Source: Polynucleobacter meluiroseus (GTDB lineage Bacteria > Pseudomonadota > Gammaproteobacteria > Burkholderiales > Burkholderiaceae). From it: a stretch of 64,000 nt of DNA. How positions within the stretch are numbered: the stretch's first letter is position 1; every line of letters starts with the position of its first letter. Where the stretch lies: assembly GCA_945878885.1 (NCBI GenBank), contig CAMCUP010000007.1, forward strand, positions 1-64,000, written 5' to 3'. Both the position numbers and the translations under genes were made by a program. Of the stretch, positions 8,823-16,284 are shown one piece after another. Under the pieces are notes generated by a model. That model was not told the origin of the DNA. It searched no databases and saw only the letters and a program-made list of their open reading frames with translations.

Positions 8823-9311
8823 TTATTGTTTGCGCTCAAGCGTTAAAAAACGGAAGTGAATTTCACCTTCTTGCCCTTCGGTACGATTAATCTCTTGCCA
8901 ATTTTGCGGATCTGGCACTTGAAAAAAAGTATCACCAGCAACCTCTAAATCGATTTCAGTAAGATACAGTTGATCAGCTTGTGCAAAAGCCTGTTTAAAC
9001 AATTGCTCTCCACCAATAATAAATACGCGTGGCACGTCAGCGAGTTGTTGGAGTGCTTCTTCTAATGAATGTACTACTTCAGCGCCAGGCAATTGCAAAT
9101 TGGAATTGCGGCTCACTACCAAGTTGCGTCGCCCTGGTAAAGGCCGTCCAATCGAATCCCAAGTCTTTCGCCCCATAATGATCGGATGACCCATTGTGAC
9201 GCGTTTAAAAAATTGTAAGTCGGCAGAAATTTTCCAAGGAATTTGATTGTCTTTACCAATCACCTGATTACGAGCACGGGCAACAATAAAAGCAATAGCG
9301 GGTTTAGTCAT
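8823..9311 (-). CDS. folA: Dihydrofolate reductase
   Basis: FolA reduces dihydrofolate to tetrahydrofolate with NADPH. The 162 residues show IPWKISADLQFFKRVTMG near 24-40, GRKTWDSIGRPLPGR near 48-62 and IIGGEQLF near 97-104, all DHFR hallmarks. The start is 12 bases downstream of the thyA stop on the same strand, so thyA and folA form an operon coupling dTMP synthesis to folate regeneration. No Shine-Dalgarno sequence is evident at the ATG. Confidence 0.97.
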   Translation of the reverse strand: MTKPAIAFIVARARNQVIGKDNQIPWKISADLQFFKRVTMGHPIIMGRKTWDSIGRPLPGRRNLVVSRNSNLQLPGAEVVHSLEEALQQLADVPRVFIIGGEQLFKQAFAQADQLYLTEIDLEVAGDTFFQVPDPQNWQEINRTEGQEGEIHFRFLTLERKQ

Positions 9312-9323
9312 AGGAGAGATATT

Positions 9324-10118
9324 TTAGATGGCGACTGGCGCTTTGATATGCGGATGAGACTGATAACTAACTACTTCAAAATCATCAAACTCATAGTCAA
9401 ATATAGAACCAGGCTTACGGTGTATTTTAAGGGTGGGCAATGGAAAGGGTGCGCGCGCAAGCTGCAATTCGACTTGAGCCAGATGATTGTTGTAGAGATG
9501 GCAATCGCCGCCAGTCCAGATAAAGTCACCAACTGCTAAACCCGCTTGTTGTGCCACCATATGGGTCAGGACTGCATAACTTGCGATATTAAATGGCACG
9601 CCCAGAAAAATATCGGCACTACGTTGATAGAGCTGACAAGATAATTTATTGTTGGCTACATAAAATTGAAAGAAGGCGTGACAAGGGGCAAGTGCCATCT
9701 GTGGAATATCGCCAACATTCCAGGCTGAAATAATCATGCGACGTGAGTCGGGGTTAGATTGCAGAGTTGCCATGAGCTCTTTAATTTGATCAATATGCTG
9801 ACCATTTGGAGTTGGCCATGAGCGCCACTGATAGCCGTAAATGGGCCCTAATTCACCGTCGGGCGCAGCCCATTCATCCCAAATCGATACCCCTCGCTCT
9901 TTAAGCCAATTGTTATTTGTGCTTCCTTGTAAAAACCACAGCAATTCATAGACAATTGATTTCAAGTGCAGTTTTTTAGTGGTGACCATGGGGAAACCAG
10001 TGGCTAAGTCAAAGCGCATTTGATAACCAAAAATAGATTTAGTGCCAGTTCCAGTGCGATCTGCTTTATCTACACCCTGCGCTAGCACGGCTTTCATTAG
10101 GTCATGGTATTGGTGCAT
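9324..10118 (-). CDS. thyA: Thymidylate synthase
   Basis: ThyA makes dTMP from dUMP using methylene-tetrahydrofolate. The 264-residue length equals the E. coli enzyme. The catalytic cysteine is in [14 protein letters not shown], preceded by the [14 protein letters not shown] phosphate-binding region and followed by [17 protein letters not shown]. The C-terminus ends in APVAI as in the family. It lies just upstream of folA and 20 bases downstream of the ferredoxin reductase gene. Confidence 0.98.
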   Translation of the reverse strand: MHQYHDLMKAVLAQGVDKADRTGTGTKSIFGYQMRFDLATGFPMVTTKKLHLKSIVYELLWFLQGSTNNNWLKERGVSIWDEWAAPDGELGPIYGYQWRSWPTPNGQHIDQIKELMATLQSNPDSRRMIISAWNVGDIPQMALAPCHAFFQFYVANNKLSCQLYQRSADIFLGVPFNIASYAVLTHMVAQQAGLAVGDFIWTGGDCHLYNNHLAQVELQLARAPFPLPTLKIHRKPGSIFDYEFDDFEVVSYQSHPHIKAPVAI

Positions 10119-10138
10119 CAGCGCAGATCAGTAATCAA

Positions 10139-11185
10139 TTAATCAAATACAGGCGATTCAACACCAAGCACTTTATGCAACTTAGTTGACGTCGTGGTGT
10201 ATTGCAGGTGGACTTTTTTATCTGGATAAATATATTGCACACAGCCAAATGCTGCCAAAGCAGCTTCATGAAAGCCCGACAAAATTAGTTTTTTCTTGCC
10301 TGGATAGATATTGATGTCGCCAATCGCAAAGATGCCTGGAATAGTCGTTTCAAAGCGCTCGGTATCAACAGTGAGTTGTTTGCGATCGATACCTAAGCCC
10401 CACGCGGTAATTGGTCCTAATTTGGGCGACAAACCAAAGAACACCAATAGCGCATCGAGTGGCATCCGCCGAGTAACCCCATCACTCCCAGTGACTTTGA
10501 TTTCAGTGAGCTTGCCAGCCTGCTCTTCAAAGCCGGTAATTTGCCCCACTTCAAATTGCATTTCGTAGTTAGCGCATAACTCTTTCATTTTGGCAACCGA
10601 GCTAGGGGCTGCTTTAAAGCCATCGCGGCGATGAATTAAGATCACACTTTCGGCTTTACCAACAAAATTCAACGCCCAGTCGAGGGCGGAATCGCCACCA
10701 CCACAAATTACAATATTTTTGCCGGTAAACTGCGCCGGATCTTTGACGCGATAAAACAGTTGTTTATTTTCGAACGCTTCGATGCCATCGATCTTAATGG
10801 TACGCGCTTGAAACGAGCCTACCCCAGCAGCGATAAAAATAGTTTTAGTAATAAATTGGGTACCCATTGAAGTGCTCAGATCAAATCGACCATCACTACG
10901 TTTTTGTACTAGAGTAACTTCTTGTCCTAAGTGAAACTGCGCATCAAATGGTTCGATTTGCTTCATTAAATTGTCAGTGAGTTCTTGTCCAGTACACACC
11001 GGCACTGCAGGAATGTCGTATATCGGTTTATCGGGATATAACTCTACGCACTGGCCACCCACTACTGGCAGTGAATCAATAACATGCGCTTTGATTTCTA
11101 GCAAGCCTAGCTCAAAGACTTGAAAAAGTCCGACGGGGCCTGCACCAATAATGACGGCATCGGCTTCGATGGGTGTAAGTGACAC
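10139..11185 (-). CDS. Ferredoxin--NADP+ reductase, thioredoxin-reductase-like type
   Basis: This is a flavoenzyme that passes electrons between NADPH and ferredoxin. The 348 residues carry an FAD-binding GAGPVGL motif near 13-20, VVGGQC near 41-46, an NAD(P)-binding [13 protein letters not shown] near 160-170 and a C-terminal FAIGDI motif. The redox CxxC of thioredoxin reductase is absent, which places it in the YumC-type FNR family. The GTG start has an AGGA ribosome binding site. The 7Fe ferredoxin gene just upstream, on the same strand, is the likely redox partner. Confidence 0.88.
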   Translation of the reverse strand: MSLTPIEADAVIIGAGPVGLFQVFELGLLEIKAHVIDSLPVVGGQCVELYPDKPIYDIPAVPVCTGQELTDNLMKQIEPFDAQFHLGQEVTLVQKRSDGRFDLSTSMGTQFITKTIFIAAGVGSFQARTIKIDGIEAFENKQLFYRVKDPAQFTGKNIVICGGGDSALDWALNFVGKAESVILIHRRDGFKAAPSSVAKMKELCANYEMQFEVGQITGFEEQAGKLTEIKVTGSDGVTRRMPLDALLVFFGLSPKLGPITAWGLGIDRKQLTVDTERFETTIPGIFAIGDINIYPGKKKLILSGFHEAALAAFGCVQYIYPDKKVHLQYTTTSTKLHKVLGVESPVFD

Positions 11186-11215
11186 GATTTTTCCTAAAAA
11201 GGTCGGGCTGACAAT

Positions 11216-11539
11216 TTACTTAAGCAATTCATCAAATTTATTTTTAACGTCTTGCCATTCATCGGCATCTGGCAGAGGTGCTTTTGATTTAGTGATTGAG
11301 GGCCAAAGACGCGATAGCTCGACGTTAAGTTGAATAAACGCTTGTTGATCACCTGGCACATCATCTTCTGCATAAATGGCATTGACGGGGCACTCGGGAA
11401 CACAGACGGCGCAATCGATGCACTCATCGGGATCAATCGAAAGAAAATTAGGACCTTCACGAAAACAATCTACTGGGCAAACATCGACACAATCGGTATA
11501 TTTGCAGCGGATGCAGGATTCGGTAACAACGTAAGTCAT
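11216..11539 (-). CDS. fdxA: 7Fe ferredoxin (3Fe-4S and 4Fe-4S)
   Basis: This is a small electron carrier of 107 residues. Cysteines at 9, 17 and 21 fit the seven-iron (3Fe-4S) site, with C12 and C25 nearby. C40, C43, C46 and C50 in a CxxCxxCxxxCP array bind the 4Fe-4S cluster. The long C-terminal tail (about 60-107) is typical of FdxA of Azotobacter type. It is 30 bases upstream of the ferredoxin reductase gene in the same orientation. TATAAC about 12 bases before the ATG suggests a very short leader. Confidence 0.94.
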   Translation of the reverse strand: MTYVVTESCIRCKYTDCVDVCPVDCFREGPNFLSIDPDECIDCAVCVPECPVNAIYAEDDVPGDQQAFIQLNVELSRLWPSITKSKAPLPDADEWQDVKNKFDELLK

Positions 11540-11638
11540 GGTAGTTAATTAGTTATATAAAAGCCCATAAAAGGCCAATATTTGATTTTAGCCGAAATGA
11601 GGCTGAAAGCTTCGAGCACCCATATTTCCAGCTTGTTG

Positions 11639-11650
11639 TAAAGTTTAGGG
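11639..11650 (+). promoter_or_regulatory. Candidate leaderless -10 for the 2-hydroxyacid dehydrogenase
   Basis: TAAAGT followed by six bases (TTAGGG) and ATG. The AGGG touching the ATG is too close to act as a normal Shine-Dalgarno sequence. Same spacing as in several other genes of the window. Confidence 0.38.
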
Positions 11651-12640
11651 ATGAATACAAGCCATAAACCCAAAATCTTAGTTGCTAGGTCTATTTTCCC
11701 CGATGCCTTGGCCGATTTACGCCAGTCTTTTGAGGTCATTGATAATCAGGCCGATCGCGTTTTTACACCAACCGAGTTGCAAAAACATTTAAGCGAGGTT
11801 GACGCAGCTTTGGTGGCTGGTAGTGAGCGCATTGATGCTAATGCATTGGCTAATGCTAAAAAGCTAAAAATTGTCGCCAATATTTCTGTTGGCTATAACA
11901 ATTTTGATGTACCAGCGATTACCGCCGCAGGTGTTATGGCCACCAATACTCCAGATGTGCTTACCAATACCACTGCCGATTTTGGATTTGCGCTACTCAT
12001 GGCTACCGCTCGGCGTGTTACCGAATCAGAGCATTGGATTCGTAACGGTCAGTGGGATCAATGGTCAATTACCAACAACCCTTTAGGAATGGATATTCAT
12101 GGCAGTACACTGGGAATTATTGGAATGGGTCGAATTGGTCAAGGAATCGCAAAGCGCGCTGCAGGGTTTGGGATGAAAGTGATTTATTACAATCGCCGAC
12201 GTTTACCCGAGTCTGATGAAATGGCCTGTGGAGCCACTTATGTTGATAAAGATAGCCTGCTAGGTCAAGCTGATCATGTCATTTTGGTTTTACCCTATTC
12301 CGCTGAAAGTCATCACACCATTGGCGCAAAAGAAATTGCTTTGATGAAGTCAACGGCGACACTAGTGAATATTGCTCGCGGCGGAATCGTTGATGATGTT
12401 GCTTTAGCGCAAGCGTTGCGAGACAAGAAAATTTTTGCTGCCGGTTTAGATGTGTTTGAGGGTGAGCCAGTGGTGCATCCTGATTTACTTAAACTCAGTA
12501 ATGTGGTGCTAGCACCGCATATTGCCAGTGGTACAGAAAAAACGCGCCGCGCAATGGTTAATTTAGCCATTCAAAATGTGCGCGCTGCTTTGGCTGGCGA
12601 TAGACCGCCTAGCTTAATTAACCCAGAAGTACTGCCGTAA
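11651..12640 (+). CDS. D-isomer-specific 2-hydroxyacid dehydrogenase (GhrB-like)
   Basis: This is an NAD(P)-dependent reductase, probably acting on glyoxylate, hydroxypyruvate or 2-ketogluconate. The 329-residue protein has the Rossmann motif GMGRIGQGIA near 158-167. The catalytic trio of the family is in NIARGGIVDD (Arg), GLDVFEGEP (Glu) and APHIASGT (His). The length and NISVGYNNFDV segment match GhrB/hydroxypyruvate reductase. The precise substrate cannot be read from sequence. It is monocistronic, with a terminator about 75 bases downstream. Confidence 0.9.
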   Translation: MNTSHKPKILVARSIFPDALADLRQSFEVIDNQADRVFTPTELQKHLSEVDAALVAGSERIDANALANAKKLKIVANISVGYNNFDVPAITAAGVMATNTPDVLTNTTADFGFALLMATARRVTESEHWIRNGQWDQWSITNNPLGMDIHGSTLGIIGMGRIGQGIAKRAAGFGMKVIYYNRRRLPESDEMACGATYVDKDSLLGQADHVILVLPYSAESHHTIGAKEIALMKSTATLVNIARGGIVDDVALAQALRDKKIFAAGLDVFEGEPVVHPDLLKLSNVVLAPHIASGTEKTRRAMVNLAIQNVRAALAGDRPPSLINPEVLP

Positions 12641-12645
12641 TTGAT

Positions 12646-12697
12646 TCAGGAAATTAACTAAGAAAATTAACTGAGGAAATTAAACAAAGAAATTTGC
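12646..12697. repeat. Four imperfect 13-bp tandem repeats
   Basis: The units TCAGGAAATTAAC, TAAGAAAATTAAC, TGAGGAAATTAAA and CAAAGAAATTTGC run head to tail between the dehydrogenase stop and its terminator. The core is RGAAATTAA. I see no other copy in the window. It may be slippage-prone or a protein-binding array. Confidence 0.75.
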
Positions 12698-12714
12698 TCA
12701 GTTCATTTACTCGG

Positions 12715-12736
12715 AAAGTTGGCCCAACTTTTTTGC
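12715..12736 (+). terminator. Probable intrinsic terminator after the 2-hydroxyacid dehydrogenase
   Basis: AAAGTT and AACTTT pair around a GGCCC loop and are followed by a T run (CTTTTTTGC). The stem is short but the T tract is good. It separates this gene from the convergent minus-strand moaA-mobA-moeA operon. Confidence 0.6.
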
Positions 12737-12744
12737 AAGGCAAA

Positions 12745-13041
12745 TTATTCGTCAGCTATGTCTTCGGGAACTTCTTTTAAAGCCAACTCGATACCGCCAA
12801 AGTTATTGGCAACCCAGTTGTAGACCTTGCAGGCTACCCAAAGCAAGCCAAAACCTAGGATCGCATTGAGAATAAGGGCAGATAGCACCGTAAATCCTGG
12901 AATTGCGCCGTCGCGAATAAATGCGACAAAGAGCGCTAAGAGCACGATAGGTACCGAAAAACATAAATAAACCAAAACTAAAGTTTTGGCTGTATGCATT
13001 GGGTCAAGGAAGGTAATTTCTTTTTTAGTTAATTTCATCAT
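12745..13041 (-). CDS. Small two-helix membrane protein of unknown function
   Basis: A 98-residue protein with two clear transmembrane helices (about residues 18-42 and 50-73) and a short acidic tail. The segment VYNWVANNFGGIELALKEV at 74-92 resembles the C-terminal end of DUF3566-like membrane proteins. That is only a pattern resemblance. It is the last gene of the moaA-mobA-moeA operon, 9 bases after moeA. No enzymatic motif is visible. Two adjacent ATG codons (13041 and 13038) are possible starts. Confidence 0.7.
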   Translation of the reverse strand: MMKLTKKEITFLDPMHTAKTLVLVYLCFSVPIVLLALFVAFIRDGAIPGFTVLSALILNAILGFGLLWVACKVYNWVANNFGGIELALKEVPEDIADE

Positions 13042-13050
13042 GGCGTAATC

Positions 13051-14385
13051 TTAAAGCAGTCCTTCAAAAATCTCTACCTGTACTAAATCGCCGGCCTGAA
13101 TATTGCCTTGCTCGGCCGGCAAAATAATAAAACAGTTAGCCTCACTCATGGAGCGCAAGATACCAGCCCCTTGGCTACCGGTGGTACGTACCGAGGCTTG
13201 GCCAGCTTCGTTGAGCATCACAATACCTCTTTGGAACTCAGTCCGTCCAGGTTTTTTGCGGATATTTTCGGCTGAGCGCACTTGGACGGTGGGCGGAGTG
13301 GTAACAGTTGCGCCATTAAGTTGTAACAAGGCAGAACGGACAAACTGATAGAAGGTCACCATGACCGCCACAGGATTGCCAGGTAAGCCAAAAAATAAGG
13401 TGCTGCCACGAGAGTTTGCTGGCGAATTATTAGCCTCTAAATCTGATTTAAGAACCCCAAAAGCCATTGGCCTGCCTGGGCGCATGGCAATCTGCCAAAA
13501 ACCAACTTCACCGAGTTCTTGTAAGACCTGCTTAGTAAAATCGGCCTCACCAACCGATACGCCACCGGATGAAATTAAGACGTCGGCTTTGAGGGCAGCA
13601 TTGCGGAAAGCATTTTTTAAAGTCTGAGGATCGTCCTGCACTATGCCACCATCAATAATCTCTAAATTAAGACGGGTGAGAAGGCCAATGAGGCTATAGC
13701 GGTTGCTATCGTACACACTACCAGCATCGAGTGGCTGGTCAAGGCTACGTAATTCATTGCCAGAAGAAATTATCGCCACCCGCAATTTACGTCGAACCAG
13801 TAAGCTTTTAATTCCAAGAGAGGCAGCTAAGCCTAAATCTGAGGGCCGCAAAATACGCCCCGCTGGAATAGCCACCTGACCCAAACGTAAATCTTCGCCC
13901 TGCAGCCGTCGATTTTCTCCTACTTTGACTGCATTAGCAGAAAAAAATAAGCAGTTTTCTTGTGCAGCATTAACCATAACTTTTGTAATAAGTTCTTGGG
14001 GAATCACGCTATCGCATGTTGCAGGCATCAGTGCGCCAGTCATTATTTTGATACATTCTGTGTCGCCCACTTGACCTAAAAATGGTTTGCCAGCCAAAGC
14101 AGTGCCAACTATCTTGAGCTCCTTTTGGAGATCGTTATTGCTCGAATTAGCTTGGCCCTTAAAGGCGTACCCATCCATTGCAGAATTATCGGCATTGGGC
14201 ACATTAATTGGTGAGAGTAGATCTTCCGCCAAAATACGATTTACCGCATCTTCGAGGAGAATACTTTCGCTGAAGGCCTGACTATTTTTTGTGCCCGACT
14301 CTTCTGCTAGTTTGGTAATTAATTCACTGAGGATGCGCCTCGTTTCTAAAACCGATAAGGAGCCAGAATTGATATCGAATGCCAT
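13051..14385 (-). CDS. moeA: Molybdopterin molybdenumtransferase MoeA (copy 1)
   Basis: MoeA inserts molybdate into adenylated molybdopterin. The 444 residues include NADNSAMDGYA near 65-75, the MoaB/Mog-like SSGGVSVGEADFTK near 270-283 and FFGLPGNPVAVM near 335-345, all MoeA signatures. It lies 4 bases after mobA. A second MoeA is at 62300-63538, and the two share the motifs but differ much elsewhere. The two copies may serve different cofactor forms or enzymes, but that is inference. Confidence 0.95.
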   Translation of the reverse strand: MAFDINSGSLSVLETRRILSELITKLAEESGTKNSQAFSESILLEDAVNRILAEDLLSPINVPNADNSAMDGYAFKGQANSSNNDLQKELKIVGTALAGKPFLGQVGDTECIKIMTGALMPATCDSVIPQELITKVMVNAAQENCLFFSANAVKVGENRRLQGEDLRLGQVAIPAGRILRPSDLGLAASLGIKSLLVRRKLRVAIISSGNELRSLDQPLDAGSVYDSNRYSLIGLLTRLNLEIIDGGIVQDDPQTLKNAFRNAALKADVLISSGGVSVGEADFTKQVLQELGEVGFWQIAMRPGRPMAFGVLKSDLEANNSPANSRGSTLFFGLPGNPVAVMVTFYQFVRSALLQLNGATVTTPPTVQVRSAENIRKKPGRTEFQRGIVMLNEAGQASVRTTGSQGAGILRSMSEANCFIILPAEQGNIQAGDLVQVEIFEGLL

Positions 14386-14389
14386 GATT

Positions 14390-15100
14390 TTATTTGACGC
14401 TCGGCAGGCGTTGGTTTGGCGCTACTAATTGAGCCAAGGCTTCTAAGTGGGCTAATTCTTCTGGAGTATTAGCGTTGGCAAAAGCTAAATCATTTTCAAA
14501 GAGCACCGAGCTGCTATTGACCAACTTAAACCAGCGGTCAATTTTACGTGCACCGCTAGCTAAAAATTGCTCAAGCGATGCGCGAAGGTTTTTTTTCATC
14601 AAACAAAATACAGCTTGATTCCAAACTTGACCTGAACTATCAGCACTACGGGCATAGACTAAATCATACTGACCACGTAATAATTCTGTACTTAAGCGTG
14701 CGCCTAAATCAAGTGGAAAAAGCGGTGAGTCGCAGGGTACCGTAAGTAAATATTCGGTTTCGCAATGCTGTAGACCAATTGAAAATCCGGCAAGCGGCCC
14801 AAAGTAAGCGGGCTGAGATGCTACAGCGTTATTGGTGGCGCTGGGTTTTGTAGCTTTTACTAGATGGTCATCGGCAATCACTGGATAGCCATAGCCTTCA
14901 TAATTACTCCGATTACGATTTGCATTAATCATGAGCTGACTTACTTGACCTTGGAGGCGTGCAAGCGCAGTTTCAATTAGCGGTCGGTTTAAGTAGGGGA
15001 TCAAGCCTTTGTCAATACCGCCCATTCGTTCAGCGCGACCACCTGCCAGAATTAAGCCGCTAATTACAGTTGCAGGTAATGAAGGCGCTACAGTGGACAT
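14390..15100 (-). CDS. mobA: Molybdenum cofactor guanylyltransferase
   Basis: MobA attaches GMP to Mo-molybdopterin, forming the MGD/bis-MGD cofactor used by DMSO-reductase-family enzymes. The 236 residues begin with the nucleotidyltransferase signature GLILAGGRAERMGGIDKG near 15-32 and have LTVPCDSPLFP near 119-129 for metal binding. Length is usual. It sits between moaA (12 bases upstream) and moeA. Its presence implies a bis-MGD enzyme, such as a nitrate reductase or formate dehydrogenase, elsewhere in the genome. Confidence 0.94.
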   Translation of the reverse strand: MSTVAPSLPATVISGLILAGGRAERMGGIDKGLIPYLNRPLIETALARLQGQVSQLMINANRNRSNYEGYGYPVIADDHLVKATKPSATNNAVASQPAYFGPLAGFSIGLQHCETEYLLTVPCDSPLFPLDLGARLSTELLRGQYDLVYARSADSSGQVWNQAVFCLMKKNLRASLEQFLASGARKIDRWFKLVNSSSVLFENDLAFANANTPEELAHLEALAQLVAPNQRLPSVK

Positions 15101-15112
15101 AAGTGCACAATC

Positions 15113-16234
15113 TTAACCACCAATATACGACATTTCAACTTTACGAGCAGCCGTATTTACTGTCGGAGTATGTGAACCGCGAATTTCAGAGTAGTGATCA
15201 TCACGTTTGGTCCAAGTGTTCATGATGGCATTGGCAATTTCTACATCACTACTACCAGAGCGTAAAAGAGTTTTGAAATCAACTCCTTGATGAGCAAAGA
15301 GACATAAGAAAAGTTGCCCATCGGTAGACAACCTCGCGCGGGTACAGGTATGACAGAAGGTTTGTGTCACACTAGAAATAACACCAATTTCACCTGCTCC
15401 ATCAGCATAACGCCAACGTTGGGCAACTTCACCCACATAATTGGGCTCTAGTGATTGCAAGGGAAACGCAGCATCAATTTGCTTGATCACCGCTTGAGAG
15501 GGCAAAACTTCAGCCATATTCCAACCATTGGAAGTGCCAACATCCATGAATTCAATTAAACGCAAGGTGATGCCAGAGTTACGAAAATGCTGTGCCATTG
15601 GCAAAATTTCGTGATCGTTAACCCCTTTTTTAACCACCATATTGACTTTAATTGACTCAAAGCCAGCTTCTTTTGCCGCCTCAATGCCATCAAGAACATC
15701 GCCAACCGCAAAATCAACATCATTCATAGTTTTGAATACAGCATCACTTAAGGCATCAAGGCTAACGGTGATACGCTGTAAGCCAGCATTTTTTAAGAGC
15801 TGAGCTTTTTTCCTTAAAAGACTGCCATTGGTGGTAAGGGTAAGATCTAATTTTTGTCCTGTTGGGGTGCGAACTTGCGCGAGCATTGCTACTAAAGTCT
15901 CTAAATTTTTTCGTAAGAGAGGTTCACCGCCAGTGAGGCGAATTTTTTCAACTCCAAGGCTGGCAAAAATTTGCGTCATTCTGGTAATTTCCTCAAAACG
16001 CAACAAGGCATCTTGCGCTAAATAAGGATAGTTTTGGTCAAATACCGATTTAGGCATGCAATAGGTACAGCGAAAATTACAGCGGTCGGTAACCGAAATG
16101 CGTAAATCGCGCAGCTGCCGCTGACGGCGGTCAACGGTTTCACTATTAGCCTTTTGCAATACTGCTGGAATTACCGCTAGGGCGCCAGCAGTATTGTTAA
16201 TTGGAATAATGCGCGGAATGATTTGATCAACCAT
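15113..16234 (-). CDS. moaA: GTP 3',8-cyclase (molybdenum cofactor step 1)
   Basis: MoaA is a radical-SAM enzyme that rearranges GTP on the way to cyclic pyranopterin phosphate. The 373 residues carry the radical-SAM cysteines C52, C56 and C59 (CNFRCTYC) and [10 protein letters not shown] near 100-109. The C-terminal second cluster is CHTC plus a later C in LFLCLFA. The protein ends in the functional Gly-Gly tail (YIGG). An N-terminal extension of about 40 residues precedes the conserved core, so the start could be later. It is first gene of the moaA-mobA-moeA operon. Confidence 0.96.
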   Translation of the reverse strand: MVDQIIPRIIPINNTAGALAVIPAVLQKANSETVDRRQRQLRDLRISVTDRCNFRCTYCMPKSVFDQNYPYLAQDALLRFEEITRMTQIFASLGVEKIRLTGGEPLLRKNLETLVAMLAQVRTPTGQKLDLTLTTNGSLLRKKAQLLKNAGLQRITVSLDALSDAVFKTMNDVDFAVGDVLDGIEAAKEAGFESIKVNMVVKKGVNDHEILPMAQHFRNSGITLRLIEFMDVGTSNGWNMAEVLPSQAVIKQIDAAFPLQSLEPNYVGEVAQRWRYADGAGEIGVISSVTQTFCHTCTRARLSTDGQLFLCLFAHQGVDFKTLLRSGSSDVEIANAIMNTWTKRDDHYSEIRGSHTPTVNTAARKVEMSYIGG

Positions 16235-16284
16235 AGCTAAGAGAGTGTAATACTTAAATACTTAGTGGGTTACGTTAAAGTTAG

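Noticed and set aside
11194..11460. 88-residue frame inside fdxA
   Set aside because: It shares the strand but a different frame from a clear ferredoxin; it has no ribosome binding site.
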